This document shows, piece after piece, positions 23,159 to 33,399 of a stretch of 64,000 nucleotides of DNA. The translations under genes were made by a program, and so were the position numbers. Position 1 is the first letter of the stretch; each line of letters begins with the position of its first letter. A model generated the notes under the pieces. The model was not told the origin of the DNA. It made no database searches and saw nothing but the letters and a program-made list of their open reading frames with translations. Source of the DNA: Parastagonospora avenae f. sp. tritici 18332-5 (Eukaryota; Ascomycota; Dothideomycetes; Pleosporales; Phaeosphaeriaceae); contig JAFJTR010000007.1 of NCBI GenBank assembly GCA_022559985.1, forward strand, positions 682,001 through 746,000, in the 5' to 3' direction.

Positions 23159-25222
23159 TTATGCCAGCGGTGTCGGATTGCCATTCGAGTACTTGCCCGC
23201 GAGGACCGTCATCAGTGCGTCGCTGACCTCGAACTCTTCGAGGACGGCACCAAAGCTAAGTCCAATGTCAGTTGTGCAACTAGAAACCGATTGGTGCGAC
23301 TTACCCGTAACAACGGACTTTGGCGAGCAGCTCTGTCTTCATGACTTCGATCTCGTCCTTGGTCAGATCCTGGAAGTTGACATCCTGAATTATTTTCGCC
23401 CAAGCCATAATCGGCGTAATCTCCCCGTCAAGAGGCAGACGATTGCTGAGATCCAGCAGCTTCATCAAGTCTGGCATCGTGATATCCGGCATCTGATGTG
23501 GGTACTTTTCTTCCGGGCACTGCGCAATGTGCGAATCAGGTGGCGCCGTAGCCATCAATGCGTGTCCGCTAATTGTTTCCTCCGCGTCGTGCGCGCGTAC
23601 CATGAGGAACTGCATGTGATCCATGCAGGGGCGCTCGAGACTGTGGGCGCAGTGGTCAGCACAATGTATTTGACGCAAAGAAACGACAAACGTACGGAGG
23701 CTCAAAAAGAGGAGAGAGTAAGAGGCTATGGAAGAAGCGAATGGAATAATTATTGCTGGGGCGGAGGAGAAAGATAGGGCGTTCGGTCGTACGTTAAGAC
23801 GAAGTCAATCCCAATCTGGTCGTAGTCCAGGCCGGCTTGTTGCGGGCCAGATTGATGGACTTGTTGCTGCTGAAGAGCCATGGGTGGCTGACCCATGCTT
23901 TCGTGTGAAATTGAGCCTCTGTGCTGGAAGCTTGGTGGAGACGTGTAGCCGGTCGAGGCAGATCCGGCGCCGTAACCAGATACGCTGCCATTGGAGCTTC
24001 CGTATGTAGAGCTGCTCACATGTGACATGCCGTTGTTCGGAGGGCTTGATAAGTCGAATGCGATGCCGTGGGCCATCAGAAGCTCCTTCAATCGGCGATT
24101 CTCCTCTGCGAAGGCATCGCGTTCCCGTGTCGTAGTGGCGAATGTCTCCTTTAGGCGCAAAACCTCTTGCTCGAGTGCCTTGATGTACATCTCCTTCCTT
24201 TCTCGGTGGGTTCTTCAAAAAAAAAGTCAGTGCGTGTTGTGATGACAGAAAAAAGTGTTTTACCTCTGTGCTTGACGATTAAGCTCTTGTCGTCGTGTCA
24301 GAGCCGGCTTGCTGTCAGGCTTAGGACCTCTCCTCTTCGCTGGTTGGCCATCTGCGTTCAAATAAGATAATGCTTCTAGAATCTGATCGGAGCCGCAAAC
24401 CTCGTGTCGTCTTCTTCTCGGTCAAGCCCTTGAAGAAGCCGAATTGCGCAAGTGGACTTTTGGATTCACTTCCTATTGATTGCCACTGCCCAGTACTCTC
24501 CATCTCCGACGCAAAGCCTGCCAGACTACCCCTCCTGCTATGGGTCATGTCGGAAAAGCACTCGGATGCCCGCCGAGAAGCTGCAGGAGAAGGGTAGTCG
24601 GCGCCAGCGCCGGGAGGAGGGTAAACGGGCCCCATGGTTAGCCCCTCTGACCAAGACATATAACGATTATGGGACATTATGTAAAGTAAGATAGTAGTGA
24701 GACAAAAAAGATAAAAAAAAATAAAGAAATTAGACGATATGAGAAATTACAGTAGTGTGATTAGATGGAGTTTTGGCGAAGAAAGACCGTTGCACGGCAA
24801 GGTATATGTAGTCCATCGATGACGGCGCAAAGATCGAGACTGGCATATGTTCCTATTGCCCTTGACGTTCATGCATCACCGCCAACGGCCGGCAGGCAAA
24901 AGCCCCGTGGCGCACGTGAGAGAAAATCATGCTGCCATGAACAGATCTTGCCTCGACAAGACCTGTTTCGCGCCCACAGCAAGGCAATGTCCTAAGGAAA
25001 GTAACGGTGCGGAGAAGAGCATTGCAGCGGAGCCAATGAGGGACTGGAGCGAGGCATATGCCAAGCCGGTGAATGTGTTACAACGCAAATACAAAACGAA
25101 CTCGACTTCAAACATGGAGCAATTAAAGCGAAAGAAAGAGGCCAAGAAGATAGCGCGAACTTACCACTGCCATTTTGGTAATTCCCATCCATTTCAGAGG
25201 GATCTGACTTGATAGTAGCCAT
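23159..25222 (-). CDS. bZIP transcription factor, Yap-like basic region
   Basis: Preferred model, complement join 23159..23255, 23305..23640, 23793..24212, 24264..24351, 24401..24646, 25165..25222, 414 aa. The basic region and zipper span three exons: KRRGPKPDSKPALTRRQELN, RQAQRTHRERKEMYIKALEQ, then EVLRLKETFATTTRERDAF. The basic region has the N-x-x-A-Q-x-x-x-R arrangement of fungal Yap/AP-1-like factors. The C-terminal half has a conserved block, LERPCMDHMQFLMVRAHD, ATAPPDSHIAQCPEEKYPHQ, then LLDLSNRLPLDGEITPIMAW, and a final short exon, FGAVLEEFEVSDALMTVLAG. The first exon (MATIKSDPSEMDGNYQNGS) is joined through a 518-nt intron with a strong CAG acceptor after a T-rich tract. A shorter form starting at the ATG at 24677 gives 405 aa. 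Targets unknown. Confidence 0.85.
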
Positions 25223-26735
25223 GCTATGCAGGTTGCATTGATCAACGAGCACACCCGAGGACTAAACAACGGTCCTCACGGACGCTCTGGTCGTAGAAAG
25301 CTGTTGGTCTGAGGTTTCTACTAGACTTTGCACATGTTAGTCGACGCCCGAAGACCCCTGTGCACATCCGAAACGTACTGATCCGCTGAGGATCCCACGA
25401 ACAACGGTCCGAAGCTTGGTAGCTGCGAGCTGGACGATTGCGCCGATACGTGCAGCGAAAGCTCGATAGTATGGATATCTGGACTAGCTACACATAGATG
25501 AGCTCTTCTGGCGATTTGTGTGGCTACAGCAGAGAGCTGGTGGGAAGCGCAAAGGGCGAGGGCGATTGAGACGCGAGATGGTGCTGTTCGCGTCGCAGAT
25601 CCGGGGTCGAAGAGTACCACGGCGGAGAGAACGGGATGCGGCAAAAGGGTCGCTTAAAGGAAAAGCTCTTACACTTACAGTGCGATATTTAGCAACATTC
25701 AAGCAGTATATGGTTCTCGAGTAATGCGGAGTGGGACGTGGTCATCGATCGGAGCCCAGCACAGCCCCAAGTGGACGATTTGGAATATCGCCTGGTAATA
25801 AGGCGAACGTTGAAGCACAAAGGTCGTGTGGTGCGCGGAACGAGCCGGACAAGCAGCCTATGACGGCTCGGCGAGTGTGATCCGGACTGATCTTGTCGCC
25901 TCGTTCCAAGGTTGGTGTTGACAAACCGATCTGCTGCGGCTCTGCGGTCTAGAGCTGAGGCTGGATGCCTGCCATGGATAATCCACCACGCCGACGGGAC
26001 CTAAAAGCAGACGGCAGAAACACTGGGTGCAGAGCGAAGATTTTGACGAAGTAAGGTCGCTCAATAGCCCGCAAGAAGCCTACTTTGATATGTTTGCGAC
26101 TGCTGAGGTGATGCTGACGGACGAGATGATTTGCCTCCGCGGCGTCTGCGCTGGTAGGACGATCTTGCTCATGACTGGCCAGACTAGCGGGGGAAACGAC
26201 GAGGCTCACGGCCCGACAGAATTCGGAGACGCCTCCATTCCGCGTTCTAGGTCACTTGCTGATTACTGAACCAACGCACATGGTAAACCAATCTGCTGTT
26301 TGCGTCTGTTGGTCAAGGACGTACGGACAGCGTTCCGTCAATGGCAGTAGATTTGCCTATACCTATACGATGCCTAGGTACCTTCGGTTTCGGATCGCAA
26401 CCGAAGACCGTAAATGCGACGCGCCGCACGACAGCCACAGCACTAGCATGGAACTCCACAGGGTTTACTAAGACAGACAGCTTCTGTTCGACCTCAACGT
26501 ACGGACGGCTTCCACGCTATCATATAGATTGCTGTATATCACCTCCCTTTTTCAGCTTTGCGTCTGGAATCAGACAGCAGGTCAGTTCATTAAAGTTCTC
26601 GACTGGTGCATTTATGCAGCCACACTGAAAAGGAGAGATTTAGTATGGGCATACTCTTGCGAAAGCCACTCGATGACTACAGGGTGTCATTTAGTTCTAG
26701 TGATCTGCTATATTCCCCACGTCACATGTAACGCT
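25223..26735. other. Intergenic
   Basis: About 1.5 kb between the bZIP gene start and the end of the aldo-keto reductase gene, both on minus. Only short unconvincing frames. No repeat or RNA gene recognised. Confidence 0.5.
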
Positions 26736-28028
26736 CTACGGCTTGTTGCCGAGGATGTCCTCGATCTGCTTCATCAGGTCATCTGTCAACTTGGGCAAGA
26801 GCTTCATAGCGCCACAGTTGTCGACAATCTGCTCTGGCTTCGTTGCGCCCAAGATGACGGTCGAAACGTTAGGGTTCTTTGCACACCAGGCCAGGGCCAG
26901 CTGGGTCGTGTTTCCTCCCAGTGATTCAGCGATCTTGGTCAGCTCCTTGACCTTCTTGATCTTGCTCTGGCCCACATCGCTCTTCAGAGCCTCGATCTTT
27001 GACTTCATCATGTCTGAGTTGTTTGCAAAGCGCGAACCTTCTGGGATGCCATCGTTCTGGATGATAACATTAGTATTGTTGCTGGCGAATTGGCGCTTTA
27101 GCCACTCACGTATTTGCCAGTCAGCATGCCAGAGTCCAGTGGCGACCAGATAGTCGTACCATACTGGTACTTTTCGAACAACGGAGCATACTCCTTCTCG
27201 AAGCGCTCGCGGTGGAAAGCGTTGTATTGCGGTTGCTCGGCGGTTGGGGGAATCAGGTTGTACTTCTCCGCGATGTCATGAGCCTCCTGAATCTGATCCG
27301 CAGACCATTCGCTGGTGCCCCAGTACTAAAGACATGGTGTCAGAACGCATAGGCTACTTTTCGTTTTTAGAGCTACTCACGTAAGCCAGGTTCATGTGGA
27401 TCGTTTGAGTGAAGGCTTCCACAATCTCCCTCATTGGAACATCTGGGTCGTGCCTGTGTGCGAAGACAATGTCGACGTATGGCGTCTGGAGCCTGGCCAG
27501 AGAGCTCTTCAGGCCCTCGATGATATGCTTCTTTGATAGTCCCCTTTAACAAGTCAGCTATCATATAGATGCGATGCGCATTCCAATCTACCTTGTGTTG
27601 GGCTCTTTGCGAGACGTTCCAAAGAAAACCTGTTTGCTGTGTCAGTTACTAGCATTCATAATGTGTAAGTCTTGCCGTATCCTACCTTCGTCGTGAGCAC
27701 GACCTCATCACGGGGCCAAGCCAATTCCTTCAGGGCCTGACCCATTTCGATCTCGCATTGGCCAGCCGCGTACACTTCGGCAGTGTCGAACGTGTTGATA
27801 CCATGGTCCCAAGCTGCTTGCATGCAGTCCTTGACAATGGAGCCTTTTTGAGTTCCACCGTAGGTCAACCATCCTCCTAGAGAGAGAACGGACACCTTGA
27901 GGCCTGCAGAACCGAGTCTTCGGAACTGCCTAATGTACAAAGTCAGTATATTGGCTCGGGCGTTGCCCGCATTCCACGGAGGCTACGTACATGTCCTTGG
28001 GGTCAAACTTGGTCTCGACGGCAGGCAT
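26736..28028 (-). CDS. Aldo-keto reductase, voltage-gated K+ channel beta-subunit type (AKR6)
   Basis: Six exons, complement join 26736..27056, 27110..27325, 27381..27543, 27592..27629, 27686..27929, 27991..28028, 339 aa. NADPH-dependent aldo-keto reductase of the AKR6/KCNAB group. The catalytic tetrad is visible: Asp and Tyr in FDTAEVYAAGQCE, Lys in VVLTTKVFFGTSRKEPNTR, His in VDIVFAHRHDPDVPM. Family markers: GLSKKHIIEGLKSSLARLQ, YYWGTSEWSADQIQEAH, EQPQYNAFHRERFEKEY, and TVILGATKPEQIVDNCGA for the cofactor 2'-phosphate region. Exon 4 (38 nt counted from 27592) and exon 1 (38 nt coding) are short. Introns are 48-61 nt. The physiological substrate in fungi is not established. Very secure assignment. 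Confidence 0.95.
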
Positions 28029-29219
28029 ATTGAATGGTATTGGAATGAATATCTCTGATGTGAGAAATCAATCGAATTGGGTTTGAATGGCAGGATTGAC
28101 GGCTACGGAATGAGGGGCAACCTATATGAATATGTTTGGTGGGGCAGTTGTGTGTTTTGTAATCGACGTCATGAAGCCGCTATTATCCCCGCGGCTCCTC
28201 CACGCGGCGCTTCTGCCTGAACAACCAAACATCTCGAAATCGATATTCTTCAATTCTGAGAGATACCACAAGTTTACGAGCTTCACAAGAGTTAATGCGC
28301 AGCTATTTTTGGACGAATATGCAGTTTTCCATGAATGCATTTGACGATTGGCGGAGAGTACTGTATCGAGGTGAATAACCCTTGTGCATTCTCTCGAACG
28401 CATAAAGAAGCTGAATGTCCCGCGATTCGTCACTGGAGACCTGGACTTCACGCGACCAATCCTCAACTGGGGGCTTTAACAGGGAGCAGAAGGCAAATAT
28501 CATGGCAACGGGAGGCCTTAGGCGGGGTACGCGTTTTGCATTTCCCGGCTTTCCTCTCCCTTCCTGTGGGCAGCGGCATCACCGAGCACAAGGCCAGCAC
28601 CTTGCAGCCAACGGCGAGGCGCTCAAGCCGACCCCACGAATCTCGACCCTGTCAGCCTCATCTGATTTGACAGATGCGATTGGGTGTTGGCAAAAGCTTA
28701 AAGTGTTTAACACAAAGGCGTGTTTCGAAACGTGGATGTCGCAGAGTAACAGCCGCCCCTGAGGCATCCGGCCACTCACAGCTGCGACGCGTGTCATCAC
28801 GTGAAGCGCTACGGACAAACATTTCATCACGATTGGCAGGCGATCAACCTAGACAGCCAACAGCTGAAGCTGTAAGCAGATCGCTCGGCCCCTTGACGGG
28901 CCACGCAACATTGTACTATGGAATGCAATGCGCGTAGCCATATAATCATAAGGCTTGTGCCTCCCCTTCATTTTGACAAAGCGTTCATTCACTTTACTCG
29001 CTACCCACATTCATTGACTTGTCATTCCTGGTGAATATCTCAGCTCGGTCTGAGACCTTATACTTTTGTCACCTTTTTGATGCCCATTAAAGAGCTTGTG
29101 CTTGTTTCTTCCCTGCTTCTCTTCTTGTCATACAAACTTTCGAGATTCCCATACAAGCCTAGTCAAGCTACTCCATTCCGATACCAATCGAATCGATCCT
29201 CAACACACCAAAACGCAAC
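28029..29219. other. Intergenic, divergent
   Basis: About 1.2 kb between divergent starts of the aldo-keto reductase and the secreted-protein gene. An AT-rich TATA-like patch (CCATATAATCATAAGG) lies near 28940. No gene supported. Confidence 0.5.
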
Positions 29220-29968
29220 ATGTTCTTCCAAAAAGCTCTCCTGGCAAGCGCCCTCGCTGTATGTGCCATCTCTGCACCTTTGCCCGACTGCGACGAACCG
29301 CAGTCTTCCACCCTCAACGTACCACAACAACCCAAAGCTCCAGCAGCTCCAACAACTCCAGCTCCAGGAACCCTGACTGCCGAGAAGTTCATCCAAATCG
29401 CACCAGCTACAGCATCATGTAGTGGCGGTGACTTCGCAGCCGAATGCGCAGACGCAGTCCGCGCTACAGCCGCCATCAACAAAGCCTTCTCCACCTACAA
29501 GATCACAGAAAAGGGAGAGAAAGCCGCTCTCGTCGCATATATGCTCTTCGAGAGCGGAAACTTCAAGTACAACCGCAACCACTTTCCCGCGCCCGGACGC
29601 CCTGGACAGGGAACCCGCATGATGGCGTAAGTACCCCCCCTCTTCCATTCTTAACGATACTAACAAACCCTAGTATGCCTCCTTTCGTTTCTAAATACGC
29701 CACCGCCGTAGCCGGCGCAGCAGCCGTCAGAACCGCAGAAGCTCAGGGCCCTGACGCCGTTCTCGCCCTTGTGACCAGCGACGACGAGAAGAGCTTTGGA
29801 ATGGCGCCGTGGTTCTTGACCGCGACGTGCACGCCTGAAGTCCGCGCCGGCCTTGTCGCTGAGACGACGGAGGGATGGCACAACTTCTTGACGCAGTGCG
29901 TTGGAACAACTGCGGCGCCTGAGCGCGATGCGCCTTGGATCGCAGCCAAGCAGGTTATCAATGGATAG
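29220..29968 (+). CDS. Small secreted protein of unknown function
   Basis: Two exons, 29220..29626 and 29674..29968, 233 aa. The N terminus MFFQKALLASALAVCAISAP is a clear signal peptide. A Pro/Ala/Thr-rich linker follows, then a compact domain, GTLTAEKFIQIAPATASCSG through ESGNFKYNRNHFPAPGRPGQ, spliced to MPPFVSKYATAVAGAAAVR. It ends TQCVGTTAAPERDAPWIAAK. Mature Cys residues occur at DCDE, ASCSGG, AECAD, TATCTP and TQCVG. No membrane anchor or GPI signal. I do not recognise an enzyme family; extracellular localisation is the only supported statement. The 47-nt intron is canonical, and coding character is good on both sides. Confidence 0.8.
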
Positions 29969-30184
29969 AGTGTGTGTGCGGGGAGATCGTTCGGGTGATG
30001 ATTTTCTCGACGGTCGGGGGTGAGTGTTACATATTCTAGTATGCTTGAGGTAGCACGCGAAATGCGTATTGTAAATTCTATTGCTTCACTTTGTGAGCAT
30101 GTTTGGTTTGAGATCGTGGTGATGCAGACATTATTGATATTATTCTTCGCGCGCGTGCTGCAATGTCTCTCGCTCGTCGTCTGC

Positions 30185-31984
30185 TTAGTCCTCCCACTTC
30201 ACGATGCCATCCTCGGCAAAAGCAGCCATGTCATCATAGCTTATCAACTCTCCACACTCGGGGCAATTACAGTGATCCCACCCCTGAGCTGTAACGCATC
30301 GTTCAATGTGTGACTTGAGGCACTGAACACAGGTCGCAGGCTCGTGCCAGCAGTTGCCAGATATTTGATGGTTGATAAATGCCGAGAGATCTTGAGAAGT
30401 CTTGCAGATGATGCAAGCTCGTTCCAAAGATGGCGTGGCCCCTCTGCGCGACGTAGGCCGGGGACTCGTCGGTGCGTGCGTCGGCGTATGGGGCGGTGGG
30501 GCGAGGGTAGTGGGCGATGGCATACCGAGACTGCTCTTGCGGGAGTGCGACTGCATGGATTCAGGGCGCCTTCTCTTAAAATTGTCAATCGACAATCGCG
30601 ATCGAATTCCTTTCTTTGGTGACAGTGAATTGTCGCGATGCTCTTGGGACGACACTGTTGGGCTGAGTGGATCATCTGCCCAAGGTGCAAATGGCGGTGG
30701 CAGACTCTGGTCTAACATAGTGTGCTTAAATTCGAGGGGTGAGTGTGTCGGTGTTGGAAGGAGGTTCACACCAAGAGTCGATCCTCTCGATGGTGGTACT
30801 GGGGACCGTTTGACCTCGCCTTGGTATCTCGTCAAATTATCTTCTGTAAGATTCATTCGGCGAAGAGCCTCCATGGTCGTTTCTGGTGTTGGTGGATGCT
30901 GAGTGTTGCCAGAAGACCGTCTACTCGTAGTGAACTTCTTGATCGACTCTGGGATCGCTGACCACCTCTTTTTTGGCTTCTTTTCGTCATCGTTCCTGCT
31001 ATTATCAAAGCCATCCAGGATTGCGCGAACTGGGAAGGACGGCGAGGGAGGGCCGACTTCACACTCAGTTAAACGATTGTAGGTCGCGTCATGCTGTGCC
31101 TGTGTTGCTGTTGGACCCGCCTCTGAAATTGGCCGTGAAAAGTTGGGGTAACTATTGTTACGTAGTCCTCTCGACGATGCGATCTTACTCTTCCTGCGTT
31201 CGCGATGGTGGTAGGTCGCGAAGGATGTTGGACGAGGGCGTGAGTCGTTCAGATGAGGGCCACCGAGTGGAGAATAGCTGCCGTCCCTTGACATTGCGCT
31301 GGGCGGTTGATACGAAGCTGGCCGTCCTCTCTGGCCATCTGTCCATTGTTGCTGTGGCTGTTGAACTGGCCATGTCTGTGGATGCGAAAATTGCGGCATT
31401 GAGCCTGAGCTACTGCTGCTGGACGAGAAGCTACTCCTGTGCATGCTTGGACTAGCCGGCTGTTGAGAATCGGGCCGACGATAGCTGTTAGGATTCATGG
31501 TAGATGGCGACGCGGTCCATTCAGGTGTCAGCAAATGTTGCGAGGTATAGGAAACTGGACGCAAACTCGTGAGCGGTCCAGGACGTTGCTTGTTGAACGA
31601 AACATCCAGTTTTGCCTTGGGCTCGAGTGAGTTTCGTACGGCATCCTCGGATCTAAATGTGGGTCGGTCGGCCCAATGCTCCAGCAGATGCGCGTCCTTG
31701 TTGTCAACGTTTCTGCCGTCAACGACCGCACCAGGTCTCTTCTCGAAGTCTTCCTCCTCCTCTTTTTCTGATTCGATGTCTGATACATCCTGGTGGGCGT
31801 AGAAAGGTCGTTCTAACCATTTTGTGGTCTTTGACTGTGCACGATGTAATCCATTTGACTTTTCTTCCGTGTCAGCGATCAGCCCCAGCATACGCTGGGC
31901 TTTAGCGGAATCTCTTGTTATTGGGCGTGGATGTCGTAGTAACGGGTGGACATCGTGGCTGGATACTGGCGCCACAGCCGTCAT
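30185..31984 (-). CDS. Disordered protein with C-terminal RING-like zinc finger
   Basis: Single exon of 600 codons, 599 aa, starting at the ATG ending at 31984. About 520 residues are Ser/Pro/Arg-rich and disordered, with basic SP-type sites that could be phosphorylated. The C-terminal 75 residues form a Cys/His-rich module: ERACIICKTSQDLSAF, then SGNCWHEPATCVQCLKSHIE, then WDHCNCPECGELISYDDMAA. The spacing resembles a RING or IBR-like finger and may recruit E2 enzymes, but the ligand order is not classical RING. No membrane segment. This arrangement is common among filamentous ascomycete hypothetical proteins. Ubiquitin-ligase function is only a possibility. Confidence 0.75.
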   Translation of the reverse strand: MTAVAPVSSHDVHPLLRHPRPITRDSAKAQRMLGLIADTEEKSNGLHRAQSKTTKWLERPFYAHQDVSDIESEKEEEEDFEKRPGAVVDGRNVDNKDAHLLEHWADRPTFRSEDAVRNSLEPKAKLDVSFNKQRPGPLTSLRPVSYTSQHLLTPEWTASPSTMNPNSYRRPDSQQPASPSMHRSSFSSSSSSSGSMPQFSHPQTWPVQQPQQQWTDGQRGRPASYQPPSAMSRDGSYSPLGGPHLNDSRPRPTSFATYHHRERRKSKIASSRGLRNNSYPNFSRPISEAGPTATQAQHDATYNRLTECEVGPPSPSFPVRAILDGFDNSRNDDEKKPKKRWSAIPESIKKFTTSRRSSGNTQHPPTPETTMEALRRMNLTEDNLTRYQGEVKRSPVPPSRGSTLGVNLLPTPTHSPLEFKHTMLDQSLPPPFAPWADDPLSPTVSSQEHRDNSLSPKKGIRSRLSIDNFKRRRPESMQSHSRKSSLGMPSPTTLAPPPHTPTHAPTSPRPTSRRGATPSLERACIICKTSQDLSAFINHQISGNCWHEPATCVQCLKSHIERCVTAQGWDHCNCPECGELISYDDMAAFAEDGIVKWED

Positions 31985-32569
31985 GTTAGCGAACTACTCC
32001 CGGATGGAGCGAACGTGGAAAGAAAAGAAGGCGAGACGTGGGAAGCGAGCGTGAGATAAACACAGCACGAGCGAAATAACAGTGGACGGCGATCAGTCGC
32101 AGAAAAACATGGGAACGGTCCTAATTGTCAGCGGTTGCGATACGATGATGCCGCGAACGTACCGAGCCCCAGTAGTGTAACCCAAGATAGCCCACAGCAG
32201 CACAGCATACGCAAACACAACGATCAATCGTTTCATGCCCTTGCTTAAGTGCGTAGATTATCCTCAGTTCGCCTAGCACAACGTGCGCCTCCGATAATTC
32301 GTTTTCCAGGTCGTCATACGAGGCGCACCATGGATACGCAATCGTAATCGGAAGTTTGGTGGGTTGCCTCCGCTCGTGAGGTCTAAGAATAGTGGTTGTC
32401 TAGGCATGCATTGGGCCTGGCTTGGGAAGACCCATGCAAAATGCCTCCAGTTGTGGCGATTAGAGTCACGTTAGCAGGTTAACGATCTCACGATTACAGG
32501 GATGCGCGCTTCTCTGATTGTGAAGTGCGGAGCTGACGCAGCAGCTAGAAATGCTGACGCCCGAATTCT
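31985..32569. other. Intergenic
   Basis: About 585 bases upstream of the zinc-finger gene. Promoter sequence presumably; nothing recognisable. Confidence 0.45.
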
Positions 32570-33046
32570 TCAAAGTTTGTCTGCCCTTATAAACGAAAAC
32601 GTCGTCTTCGCAACAAGACCCACTGGCAGAAGCAGATCGGACCGGCCAGCATCAACCATTCCGGTTGCAAAACACCGTTGCTCCGGTGTCTTGGTTGCTG
32701 AGACGACGTGTAGTACACAAGAACTCCGCTGCGTGGAATGAGACTGACGATGGCCCCAGGGAGCTGGAAAGCCGTTCTGCCGGATCGTCTCCTCCACAGG
32801 TAATGCCCCGTCAGCAATGCCGGTGAACTGTCTTGGCTTTCTCTCATGTGTCCCTCGCCCAGGCTGGGTCTTGCATACCTTGACAGAAGAGCAATGCCCA
32901 GTGGAACAAGGCGGAGTGTCTTGTGCAAGTGGGACACTGGGTGAATATAATTGGTAGTGATCGTTCTGCAGACGCCGAAATACCCTGTGGAGATCCAGTT
33001 TACTGAGGTTTTCAGCCTCGTCCTCGACATGCCTGCGTTTGGCCAT
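32570..33046 (-). CDS. Doubtful small hypothetical gene
   Basis: An ATG-initiated 158-codon frame starting MAKRRHVEDEAENLSKLDLH. The first 50 codons look plausible, and a GTATGC donor follows SSVK near 32880, so a short spliced gene is possible. A candidate acceptor 51 nt on keeps the same frame. There is no domain or homolog I recognise, and the C-terminal half looks non-coding. It sits in the gap between the divergent zinc-finger and SF3B1 genes, so chance is a real alternative. Confidence 0.2.
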   Translation of the reverse strand: MAKRRHVEDEAENLSKLDLHRVFRRLQNDHYQLYSPSVPLAQDTPPCSTGHCSSVKVCKTQPGRGTHERKPRQFTGIADGALPVEETIRQNGFPAPWGHRQSHSTQRSSCVLHVVSATKTPEQRCFATGMVDAGRSDLLLPVGLVAKTTFSFIRADKL

Positions 33047-33399
33047 TAAAGACGCCCTGGCGGGTAAGTGAACTGCAACAGGGTGCAGACGAGGCTCAGT
33101 CGATGAGCCACACGGCGTATCATTTCAGTTTGGTGTAATGCCGCGGGGGACATAATCAGCGGGCAGTGCTGTGAACTCGTCTTATTGTGCGCCATCACGT
33201 GCAATGTAAGCAGAGGTCTTCGCGTCAAGCCCTTGACAAAGTGTCCATCAAACGTCAGCGCGCGACACGTGACGGATCGGATGCACCAGTCCCAGACAGG
33301 CTAGCAGCATGGTGATTCTTGGCACTCATGAAGAATCGCCCTGCTCAGCACGACGGCCATCGCCAAACCAACCACAACCGTCCAACAACCTGCAGCAAA

